Origin: Ceratopteris richardii
Taxonomy: Eukaryota > Streptophyta > Polypodiopsida > Polypodiales > Pteridaceae
Assembly (NCBI GenBank): GCA_020310875.1
Contig: CM035438.1
Location: forward strand, 95,112,205 to 95,176,204
Length of the DNA: 64,000 nt
Direction: 5' to 3'
The translations under genes were made by a program, and so were the position numbers. This document shows, one piece after another, positions 48,960-58,605 of the stretch. How positions within the stretch are numbered: the stretch's first letter is position 1; each line of letters starts with the position of its first letter. The notes below the pieces were generated by a model. That model was not told the origin of the DNA. It did no database searches and worked only from the letters and a program-made list of their open reading frames with translations.

Positions 48960-51900
48960 TTATCAATTACATTTCAAATACTCTGTGTAAGCAGCTTCAT
49001 ATGCAGTAAGATGAGACTTGGTGACCACTGACAAATTTCCAAATATCTCTGATTCTCTCTCAAAAAACCCATAATCAAATGCATCTTCAAAAATTTGCAA
49101 ATAGTGACTGCCCAAAAATATTATTCGGCTGTAGTATGCCATTAAACAGATTCTATCAGGTGTTTCACTGAGATCAAACAATAATGCATCAGTAGGAGAA
49201 TTGAAGCCAATGTAGTTTAAGATTCTGAAATCTGTATCTGTGTATGTCTCTATACATGCCAGAATGAGTCTCATTACTCTGATCAGTAAAATGCATGCTG
49301 GTTCATTCACATCTTTGTATGTAGCTATAACAGACTTAGCTGTATCCACCATATACTTTTTTGTAGTCTGTTGTATATGTAGTCTCTATCTGTGCTTCTT
49401 CCTGAACTTGTGGCTTTTCTAGATTTTTCTGTACTTCTTCTATTGCCACCATCAAACTTATGTTCTGAGTTGCCCAAATCTCTCTTTCTTTTATCCATTC
49501 AATTCTTTCTTTTTCCATTCTTGACTACCAATCACTCCTTTCTTTTTCCATATCCATATGCAACTTGTTATAACCCCTCATTGATGTAGCAACATGTGTA
49601 CTAGCTTGCTTCTCTAGTTCCTTGGCTTCCTTCAATTCTATTTGCAATCTCTTAATCTCCTTGTGCAATTCTTCCTTTTCTTCCTCTGTCATCTGAGCGG
49701 TCTTGCTTTCATCCTTCAACTGACCTTCTTCCAATAATAGCCTGTTTATTTCCTCATTTGCTTTAGTCAAAATTTGATAAGAAGACTACAAGGTTCTATA
49801 TCTTCCTTTAATTTTTCTCAGCTCCATTTCCAGTTTATTATTCTGCTCTGTTAGTTTTACACTGTTTTCTTCAAGATATTTGATTCTATTTTGTTTCTGT
49901 ACTTCTAATTCCTCCAAAGCAATTATTCTATTTGTAAATTCCTCATTTTTCTCCTGCACCCTCCTCAATTGTTCTGACATTTGTTCCTTTTCCCTTTTGT
50001 GCTCCTTAATGATCATACTGCCTTTCTCAAATTCAAACTCTGCTACCATTCCTGAAATGATCATATTCCTGCTTGAAGGTCTGAACTATTCTATGTTGCT
50101 CATAATGATTTGGCAAGCAGATCTTATATTTTTGGGTATTCTTTCCAACCCAACTTCCATTTCCAGTTGTTTGACTTCTATCTATTTATCTTCTTTGCAC
50201 TCATTCCCCTCTTCTTCTTCTTCATACTTTATGACCTTAGTCTTTTGTTCTTCATAACTTTGATCAACTTCCAATGTTTCTTGGTCTGCAACATCTTCTT
50301 CATGTTCCAATGTCTGATCATCCTGATTCTCATATCTTGATCTATCTTCATCTGCCTTTGCTTCTTCTACCTCATTATTCTCCAATTCTGGTTGTTCTTT
50401 TTCAGAGAGCAGTGTTTTTTTCTCCTGTATCTCTTTTTCCTGAATTAATGTTGATTCAGTTTCCTCAGTGAATTTTATCTGATCATTACTAGTCTGCTTT
50501 TTCTGTTCCTCCTCCTGTTCATCTATGTCCATTAGGTCCAGCTCCTCTTGTCCTTGATCTTTTGTGATTGTAATCTCCTTATTATTGTTCAAATCATAAA
50601 GTACATCCTCTATGCTTTTTTGATTTCCTTTTCTATAACTCCTAATTCTTCAGCATTCTTCTTTTCCCTTGTTTCCTTTATTTCCTGAATTTGGTCTGCA
50701 CCCTTCTGTTTTATGACTGAACTGCTTATCTGTACCCCTTTTTCTGCTTCTACTTTCCCTTCATCAAGTTTAACATAAGTTTGTTGGGAGGGTTTGGTCC
50801 ATATTGACTTTAATCCTGAATGCACCAACCCACAACTGAATTCCTTTCTTACTTCACTTTCTTCTTCTGCCATTACTGCTTTACCTTTCATCATCTTTCT
50901 TTCCTCTTCAGGACTGATTTGCTTAACTACCTCTTCCTGGACTTGCTTCTCTTGAGGCTTCTCTCTCAAATATTCAGGTGTTTTATGTTTCTCAGTGACC
51001 TGCATAACCATATTAGGAGTACTGGATACTGAAAAATTCAAACTTTTTAACAAGAAATTTTCAATATCACTATCAGAATCTGAGGAAAATTGTGAGGATC
51101 CTGCTATGCCTGATTTTTCTACTTTTGACTCTCCTGCAACAGTAGATTCCTTCTGCTCTTCTCCTACTGTCACTTCTTCTGTCTCCTTTAAAGTTACAGA
51201 TTCAATGACTGATTTTCCCTTCCCCTTCTTGGTCAACTTCTTCTTTTGCACTGGTTTCTTTTGAACTTTCCTTTTAGATACCACTCTGGTTCTGGTTTCT
51301 GGAGGTCCTTGCAGTTCTTTGAAGTATGCTAGCAGTTCTACTTCTTTCTTAACAAATACTTCCTCTGTCTCGGCTGCCATCATTTGATCATGAAGCTCTT
51401 CATAATGCTCTACTTCCTCCTGAACCCAATCTGTTGCCTTGCAAGAATAATCTTCCAGCATCTTTTGATATTGTGCCTCATATATTGCTCTTTTGTTATT
51501 ACCTTGATTCAGATAAGTATATAACTGCTCTTTGCTTGTTTGAGGTGGATGAGGATCACTAGAAGATTGGACCTGTTTCCGAGCAGCTTCATGCTCCTCT
51601 TTGGTTGCTTCATCCTGCTCCAATTCAACCTTCCTTGGATCCAACCTCCTTTTCTTTACAGGGATTACTTCCTCTGAGATTACTTTCCTTTTCATTCCTG
51701 ACGCCCTCAAGCTGGTTTGTCCTTCTACTTCTCTCATAGACATCTTCCTGGGAGGACTCTTGATTCCTGTCATAAGGCTTCTAAAACATTGTGCCTCTAG
51801 AGCCAGCTTCAATTGATCTTCCATTCCTAATACATGATATATGATCTTGGTTAGAAACTGAGCTCCACTCATATATTTTTCTGCTCCTAGTGTTTAGCTG

Positions 51901-52700
51901 CTTCTTTCAGCTGTTCATGTATGTACGGTGATACATCCATTATTCCAAAAGGCTTAGTTTTGTCTTTATTGTTAAACATAATCAGTGTTACTGATTTGTG
52001 TGGCATGGTATATCTTGGCAATTTTGGGAAGCAAAAATACTGCAAAAACATCCTGATGGCATACTCCTCCTTCTCTTTTCCCTTAAAGTCAGGAAATTTT
52101 GAATATCCTATATAGGTTTCTTTATTCTTTTTCACAAAGCTATAGTCAAGCTTGGTTCCCATTGGGTAGAACTGTAAAGCTGCTCTGATATGCTCTGCTT
52201 TGATAGTGATATTCACCTCCTGATTATCTTTGTTTTTGTCTTTACACCGGAAATAAGCATCATTACCTTTTCCAACTTCCATCAGGTTGTTCATTACCTG
52301 TGCCACTCTTTCAAAATCTATAAAAAAGATAGATTCTTCCAGCAATTTATGTAACCCAACTGCCTTCCATCTTTTCTGATTGACTGCTACCCTTTGAAAT
52401 ATGTAGAACTCTTGACACAGCATTGTATATTTGTATCCTCCTACTCCTACTATGAATATATGCTAGCCAATTATGCTTAGGGTTTCCTTGAACTCCTTCA
52501 CCACCTTTTCTGCTTCTGGAATATCTTGCTCCTCATCAGACTCCAGGTCCACCTTCTCTACCACAGCTTCACTATCCAGGAACCAATGTCCCCTTGACAA
52601 AGTGACTGATTCTGCTTTGAAGTCATGAATTGGCAACTCTTTTGCATTCACCATTCTAGAGTAAATATAACACATAAAAAGAAAGAACTCTACACACATG
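48960..52700 (-). CDS. 3' extra coding region of the large gypsy element (accessory protein, broken)
   Basis: About 3.7 kb between pol and the polypurine tract is nearly all open on the minus strand, in several frames with about six interruptions. It reads in four parts. A start region contains VNAKELPIHDF. A globular-looking part (51.9-52.4 kb) contains FERVAQVMNNLMEVGKG and KPFGIMDVSPYIHEQLKEA. A very charged Glu/Lys-rich part (50.2-51.9 kb) has a nuclear-localisation-like patch, VKKRRLDPRK. Heptad-rich coiled coils (49.5-50.1 kb) are followed by a folded-looking C-terminal part (48.96-49.35 kb). No signal peptide, transmembrane helix or Cys-rich ectodomain is visible, so it does not look like an envelope protein. 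I do not recognise the family; the position matches that of extra ORFs known 3' of pol in some plant gypsy lineages. Confidence 0.7.
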
Positions 52701-53033
52701 AGTAAAAAAAAATAATAGTTATTTTGAGATGAAATGAAGAAGAAATTTGAACTTTGACTTCTTTAGAAAACTCAATTAAAGTGACCATTACATTTGTAGC
52801 AAGATGTCTAGTGCACTCCCCTCTTCTGACAATTCTTATCCAAGAAGAAGATGTTTTTAGAAGAAAAAGATTGAAATGAAGAATAAACAACAATAAAGAA
52901 TTACAAAAAAATAAAAAATCATAAAAAATAGAATAGACAATACAAAAAATAATAAATAGGGATCTGCTACCCTTCTTCCTATATCTTGCTTTGTGCTATA
53001 TAAATTTACAAAAGGGGAAAAATCGACAATTTT

Positions 53034-53172
53034 TCTCAATTTTTCTTTTTCTTTCTTTCTCTTTTCTTTTTTTTTCTTCTTTTTTTTTATAATTTCTTCT
53101 ATTTCTTTTCTTCTCTCTCTTTTTTTTTAATAATTTCTCCTATTCCCTTTCTTCCCCTCCTAATTCTCTTTT
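53034..53172 (-). other. internal polypurine stretch between pol and the 3' coding region
   Basis: On the minus (coding) strand this spacer is almost pure purine: 48 uninterrupted purines (53,041-53,088), 27 more (53,102-53,128), then mostly purine. It could act as a second plus-strand priming site or as a splice/translation spacer, or be a simple repeat. Only the composition is seen directly. Confidence 0.7.
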
Positions 53173-53325
53173 TAGAAAAAGGATAGGGTAAAAGGATTTT
53201 GTTCTAATTTCCAATATGTTGTGAATTTCTTTTGTCTAACCTTCTCATCTGATTTTGAAAAGAAATCTAAATCTAGATCAAATACAGATGGTCTTTTTCC
53301 ATTGAATCAATTCTGATTTCTTTAC

Positions 53326-56300
53326 TCAATAATATTTAACCTTAGTTGTCTTTATTTCAAGAAGAAATCCATCTCCTTCAAATAAGCAGTTTTTTGAATG
53401 TTTTGGCCTCCATATCCATTTTGTTCTCAAATTTTGTTCTGATGAGCAGACCTTGGGTATGCTTTGTTTCCATATCCTTCTTGTTCTAATGCTTTGATGC
53501 TTCAAATTGTACCATGGTTGCCACCTTGCTCCTCTGTGTCCATCCCGCTTTGCTTTTTCAGGTTTTTCCAGGTTTTGATTAAATGAAGCTTGATCATTTA
53601 GTATTTGTATTGGCAATGTCTGTATGTCTTCCATTGAGAAAGTAAATCCTTCCATGTCTGGGTCATGAACATCCTGTTGAACTTCCTGCTCTTCATTACT
53701 CAATAAAAATATTAAAAACCTTTTGTCATTTATGATCAAATTAAGCTTCATTTTTTCAAAATTCAAAATTACTTTACCTTTTTTGAGCCACGGTTGTCCC
53801 AAAATCAATTTTTCAGTCATCAAATAATCTGGCCATTCTTCACAATCTATTTTCATATATTCATCATTGAACCTAACTTTAATGGATAGTGAAGATATGC
53901 TTTGTATCTTTTGTCCATCCAGAGTTTTGATAAAGGTCATGCTTTTAGTTCTTTTTAGTCTAAATTTATTTACCAAAGCTGAACTAATTAGATTCACTTG
54001 TGCTCCAGAATCTATCAAAACCCTAATTTTTTCATTTTGATAATCCATTATTATCACAGGCAAATGTTCTTTTTGTCTTAAAGGTGTTTCACACAAACAG
54101 ACTTCCCAATGATCTTTGGTTTTTCTTATCCTTTCCTTTGCTTCCTGTTGAGCCTCTTTTCTAATGTTTTCTTCTTCTTTTTTCCTGTTTTGAGCTTGTT
54201 GCAATCTTCTCCATTCAGAAGCAGTTAACGGGAGATCGTATCTTTTAACTCTACATCCACTTATGAAATTTGGCATGATCTCTCCATCTATGTTAGCTAA
54301 TTGGATAGCTCCACTGTTACTTATCTGATGTATAATATATGGCCCATGTGCTTTTTTTTGAAACTTTTTCTGATGTTCTTTGATTGTGTAAGCCAAAACT
54401 AGATCTCCCTCTTGTAGATCTTTTTCTTTTATATGAACATCATGATAGGCCTTTTGCCTTTTCTTGTCCACATATAAACTCATAATGGCTTGGAGTCTAG
54501 AAGCTCCCAATTTTTCCAATTCTATTACTCTCTCTGATAGTTCATGTCTAGTCCAATTGTAGTGACTACCTACTTTTAATGTTGGAATGAGGAATTCCAT
54601 AGGTAGAACTGCATTTTGTCCATATACTAGATTGAATGGTGTGTTTCCTATTGCAGTTTTATAAGCCACTCTATAAGCCCATAGGACATGATTAAGTTGT
54701 AAATCCCAATCATTCCCGTTTGTGTTTACTAATTTTGACAGTACAGTGCAAAGTACTTTATTAGTACTTTCTGCTAACCCATTTGCTTGTGGGTGATATG
54801 GGGCTGACTTTCTATGACTGATCACGAAATATTCAGTGATGTTTTCTATGATTTGGTTTACAAAATGGGTCCCCCTATCACTTACCGATTCAATTGGAAG
54901 TCCAAATCTGGTAATGATATTTTCATAAAGGAATCTGGCAGTAGTATGAGCATCATTCCTTCTTGTGGCTTTGGCCTCGGCCCACTTTGTCAGGTAATCT
55001 GTAGCCACTATTATGTATTCAGCATGGGATTGTTTTGCTGGAGGATTTATAGGTCCAATAAAATCTAATCCCCATTTACTAAAGGCTCTGGCTGAAATTA
55101 ATGGAACTAATGGCATATTATTTCTTCTATTAGGTTGACTCACCCTCTGACAGATGTCACATCTTTTTACATAGGTTCTTGCATCAGGGAATAGGGTTGG
55201 CCACCAAAATCCAGAATATAATATGAGTTTAGCTGTCCCGTCACTTGAGAAATGTCCACCTGCCACTCCAGAATGTGCCATTTCCAGCATTTCCAGATAT
55301 TTATCCTCAGGAACACAAATTCTTAAATAACCATCCATCCCTCTCTTATACAATTGTTCTCCTATCAATTGATATTCTTCAGAGATTACTTGTAGATTTT
55401 TTGAATCTGCACCAGCTATTACTTGTTTTCCTTTCTTCTTCCTTTTCAACTCTTTAATAATCTCTTCACTCCAATCAGGATTTTTCTGAAACCAATATAG
55501 AGTTATGAATTCTGAATCTTGCAATGATTGACACTTCCAGCAATTAGCAATGTATTTTGTTACATCTTGAATCTTACTAGGCCAATGTACCCCCATCCTA
55601 TTGAGATTACTCAGGGTGACTACCCTAGAAGCATGAGCACAAGGGTTCCAACAATGAGCTTTTTTTAAATATTCATGTTGCTCTTCCTCAGGAGTACAAT
55701 ATTCCAATATGCCTGTATGGTTGAGATGATACAGGTGGCCAGCTAGCAACATAAAATTTTTGCTTTGTAATACCATGTGTGTGTTGTTTCCAAATGTTGT
55801 GCAAGGTCCCATGGTTAACAATGGTACTAAAGTCATTGCCCACTCAGGAACACTTTCTACTTTGAACAAATAAGTATCTGGCAGGTCATCATCTACAGGT
55901 GAATTGGGTTCTTTAGACTGAATTCTAGACAAATGATCTGCTCTTAAGTGTGTTTTCCCTTGTCTGACCACCACTTCAAACTCAAATTCCATTAGTAAAA
56001 GAAACCATCTGACTATTCTACCAGTGTGACAAGGTTTATTTACCAAATATAGTAAAGCTTGATGGTCCACAAAGAACTTAAACTTGTTGGCCAAAAGATA
56101 ATGTCTATATTTTTTTAGAGCAAATATCATTCCCAACCCTTCTCTCTCAGTGGTTGTGTAATTTTTCTCTGCTAGATTCAATTGCCTACTAGCATAAGCC
56201 AATGGGAAATCTAATTTGCTTCCTTCTATTGGTTGTGCCAACACACATCCCAAAGCATAATTTGAAGCATCCACATGAACATGAAAAATTTTATCCCACT

Positions 56301-57774
56301 GGGGTGTTTTCAGAATTGGGGCTATAACGAGACAAGTTTTTAGGGTTTCAAAAGCTTGGTCACACTCCTTGGTCCATTCAAACTTTGTAATTAGGGCATA
56401 TAAAGGTTTAGCTATGTCAGCAAACTTGTGTACAAATTTTCTATAGTACCCACAATGTCCCATGAAAGTTTGAAGTTCCTTTACATTTGTTGGTCTTGGA
56501 AGTTCTATTATAGCCTTTATTTTCTTCTCATCAGTTGAAATTCCATTTTTAGAAACTATGTGACCTAACATTCTTCCTTGCCTCACAAAGAATACACACT
56601 TTTCTGGATTTAAACATACTCTGTATGTTCTGCATTTCCTGAATATATTCTCTAAATCTTGCAAATGATCTTGTCTTTTTAATGAAAAAGTACATAGATC
56701 ATCTACATAAATTTCCATCACATTCCTCAGGAACTCTTTGAAGATATGACACATCAACCTTTGAAAAGTTGCTGGGACATTGGTTAACCCAAAGGGCATA
56801 ACCCTAAAAGCATAAATTCCCCATTCTGTGGAAAAGGCAATTTTATGTTGGTCTTCCAATGCTATAGGTACCTGATTGTATCCTGAAAAACCATCTAAAA
56901 AACTATAAACCTCCTTCCCTGCAACTCTTTCTAGAAGATGATCTGTTATAGGCAGTAGATAACTATCCCTTATAGTTGTTGCATTCACCTTTTTCAAGTT
57001 AATGCATACCCTAAGTTTCCCATTCTTTTTTGGTACCACAACTATAGGAGATATCCATTCTGTATACTCAATCTCATAGATGAAATTGGCAGCCAATAGC
57101 TTGTCAATTTCTTCCTTTATTTTAGCAGAGTATTTATCATTGAAGGTGTAATGTCTCTGTTTGCTAGGTTTTGCATCAGGTGTAATAGGAATCTTATGCT
57201 CACAAATTTTAGGATCAATACCTTTCAAATCCTTGTAGCTATAAGCAAACACATCTCTATAATTTTTGGCCAAATTTCTCAATGCCTCCTCTTCTTGATT
57301 TGTCATATCATCTGCTACTACAATATGTCTTTCTTCCCCTTCTTCCTGAGTGATCACAACCTTCTTAGTTTGTTCCTCATTATCATAAGCCTCCCCTTTC
57401 TTCTTTTCTCTCTTTGGTTTCATCTTTAGAAGTAATCTATCTTCTACTTCATAAGTCTTGAAATTTGCTGGTACATCAAACTGTTGATCTTTGTTTGTTT
57501 CCTTTTTCTTCTTCTCATCCTCTTGGTTTTCTTCTATTTCCTTGTGTTTGTTTTTCTTATACTTGCCTGAAGTTTTATCTTTTATTGCATCTTCAGCTTT
57601 TACTTCTTCCAAATACTGTGTTTTCCCTTTTTCTAATATCATTTCTTCTTTCTGGTCCTCTTCTGTTTTTGATACCTTTATCATTTGTATTCCTATGTCA
57701 AAAACATCATACCCTTCTTCATTTTGAAATTCCACTCCTACATACTCATCACTGGCCAGATCCATGGTAGCCAA
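53326..57774 (-). CDS. gypsy pol: RT, RNase H, two H2C2 fingers, integrase, second protease-like domain
   Basis: One uninterrupted 1,482-codon frame. Residues 1-165 are acidic/basic and low-complexity. RT spans about 235-420 with FGLTNVPATFQRL and the catalytic YVDD at 356-359. RNase H spans about 490-615 (HVDASNYALG; DH at 570-571). Two zinc fingers follow. The first has H707, H714, C745 and C748; the second has H834, H841, C872 and C875. Both have H-x6-H, 30 residues, then C-x2-C. The integrase core has D904, D966 and E1002. After a basic linker comes a second retropepsin-like domain (about 1,240-1,350) with LIDSGAQVNLI at 1,253-1,263 and ILGQPWL at 1,324-1,330. No chromodomain is seen. A normal gypsy pol would stop soon after the integrase. 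The frame is open, but the element as a whole is broken. Confidence 0.92.
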   Translation of the reverse strand: MATMDLASDEYVGVEFQNEEGYDVFDIGIQMIKVSKTEEDQKEEMILEKGKTQYLEEVKAEDAIKDKTSGKYKKNKHKEIEENQEDEKKKKETNKDQQFDVPANFKTYEVEDRLLLKMKPKREKKKGEAYDNEEQTKKVVITQEEGEERHIVVADDMTNQEEEALRNLAKNYRDVFAYSYKDLKGIDPKICEHKIPITPDAKPSKQRHYTFNDKYSAKIKEEIDKLLAANFIYEIEYTEWISPIVVVPKKNGKLRVCINLKKVNATTIRDSYLLPITDHLLERVAGKEVYSFLDGFSGYNQVPIALEDQHKIAFSTEWGIYAFRVMPFGLTNVPATFQRLMCHIFKEFLRNVMEIYVDDLCTFSLKRQDHLQDLENIFRKCRTYRVCLNPEKCVFFVRQGRMLGHIVSKNGISTDEKKIKAIIELPRPTNVKELQTFMGHCGYYRKFVHKFADIAKPLYALITKFEWTKECDQAFETLKTCLVIAPILKTPQWDKIFHVHVDASNYALGCVLAQPIEGSKLDFPLAYASRQLNLAEKNYTTTEREGLGMIFALKKYRHYLLANKFKFFVDHQALLYLVNKPCHTGRIVRWFLLLMEFEFEVVVRQGKTHLRADHLSRIQSKEPNSPVDDDLPDTYLFKVESVPEWAMTLVPLLTMGPCTTFGNNTHMVLQSKNFMLLAGHLYHLNHTGILEYCTPEEEQHEYLKKAHCWNPCAHASRVVTLSNLNRMGVHWPSKIQDVTKYIANCWKCQSLQDSEFITLYWFQKNPDWSEEIIKELKRKKKGKQVIAGADSKNLQVISEEYQLIGEQLYKRGMDGYLRICVPEDKYLEMLEMAHSGVAGGHFSSDGTAKLILYSGFWWPTLFPDARTYVKRCDICQRVSQPNRRNNMPLVPLISARAFSKWGLDFIGPINPPAKQSHAEYIIVATDYLTKWAEAKATRRNDAHTTARFLYENIITRFGLPIESVSDRGTHFVNQIIENITEYFVISHRKSAPYHPQANGLAESTNKVLCTVLSKLVNTNGNDWDLQLNHVLWAYRVAYKTAIGNTPFNLVYGQNAVLPMEFLIPTLKVGSHYNWTRHELSERVIELEKLGASRLQAIMSLYVDKKRQKAYHDVHIKEKDLQEGDLVLAYTIKEHQKKFQKKAHGPYIIHQISNSGAIQLANIDGEIMPNFISGCRVKRYDLPLTASEWRRLQQAQNRKKEEENIRKEAQQEAKERIRKTKDHWEVCLCETPLRQKEHLPVIIMDYQNEKIRVLIDSGAQVNLISSALVNKFRLKRTKSMTFIKTLDGQKIQSISSLSIKVRFNDEYMKIDCEEWPDYLMTEKLILGQPWLKKGKVILNFEKMKLNLIINDKRFLIFLLSNEEQEVQQDVHDPDMEGFTFSMEDIQTLPIQILNDQASFNQNLEKPEKAKRDGHRGARWQPWYNLKHQSIRTRRIWKQSIPKVCSSEQNLRTKWIWRPKHSKNCLFEGDGFLLEIKTTKVKYY

Positions 57775-58068
57775 TATTTGGTTCCACCCATAGGGCTCAA
57801 ATTCTTCATCTTTGAATTGTTGTGGTATATAGTTCTCATCTTATAACTTTCTTCCTTCCACACAATCTTCTCTTCTCAATCTCCTTTTTCTATTGGTGAG
57901 GTTTCTTATCATATTGCACTTCCATATTGATGATTCAGTTTCATCCTGGTCTTCCATCTCTGATTCTTCACTTAATTCTTGATTTTGATGTATTTTATAC
58001 CATTCTTGAGGAGAGATGTCACAGTAGTGCCCATTTCTTAGATTCACTCTGGTTATTCTTCCTTTGCT

Positions 58069-58563
58069 CTAAAGGTATAAACAATCATTACCCCAATCTT
58101 GCACAATTTGCATTTGTCTCATAAATGGCCTTCCTAGGATAATTTCATATGAAGTAGATTGTGGGAATTCTACTATGGCAAAAGTATGTTCTATCTCTAT
58201 TCCACATATATCCACAATCACCTTTTCCCATATTCCTAGGGGTTTTTCTATGTGTCCATCTACAAGTTGCAATCTCATTTTGGTGGGTATTAATTCACTT
58301 TTTTCCCATTTTTCCCAGGTTTGTTTAGTCATGATGGCTACTCCTGATCCACTATCTAGAATAGCTTTGGACTGATTTTTTCCAAATTGTATTTTTAGGG
58401 TTGAGTTTCTCTCTTCTCCTTCACAATATCCTCCTATCTTATCAATGGGAATATACCATAATTCCTCCAATTCCCGCAATTGTGGATGAAGATTTTCTGG
58501 TATTGTTTCCCCTTTTTCCATTTTGTTTTGTAAGTGAGGATTCTGTTTCATCAATTCTTCCAA
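58069..58563 (-). CDS. gypsy protease between gag and pol
   Basis: A 164-codon frame with the retropepsin pattern AILDSGSGVAIMTKQ and, about 90 residues on, IILGRPFMRQM. The ILGRPF form is typical of plant Athila/Tat-type proteases. It sits where the protease is expected and differs clearly in sequence from the protease-like domain at the end of pol. It belongs to the large broken element. Confidence 0.85.
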   Translation of the reverse strand: MEELMKQNPHLQNKMEKGETIPENLHPQLRELEELWYIPIDKIGGYCEGEERNSTLKIQFGKNQSKAILDSGSGVAIMTKQTWEKWEKSELIPTKMRLQLVDGHIEKPLGIWEKVIVDICGIEIEHTFAIVEFPQSTSYEIILGRPFMRQMQIVQDWGNDCLYL

Positions 58564-58605
58564 TGTTGTGTGATATAGAATTGTACATTTTTTATCTATA
58601 TTTAC

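Noticed and set aside
50820-51816. Plus-strand frames opposite the 3' coding region and opposite pol (for example 54,814-55,457 and 57,151-57,770)
   Set aside because: They are antisense shadows of the long minus-strand frames and show no motifs.
48960-52700. Envelope-like ORF
   Set aside because: No signal peptide, membrane span or Cys-rich ectodomain; very charged, coiled-coil and with a nuclear-type basic patch.
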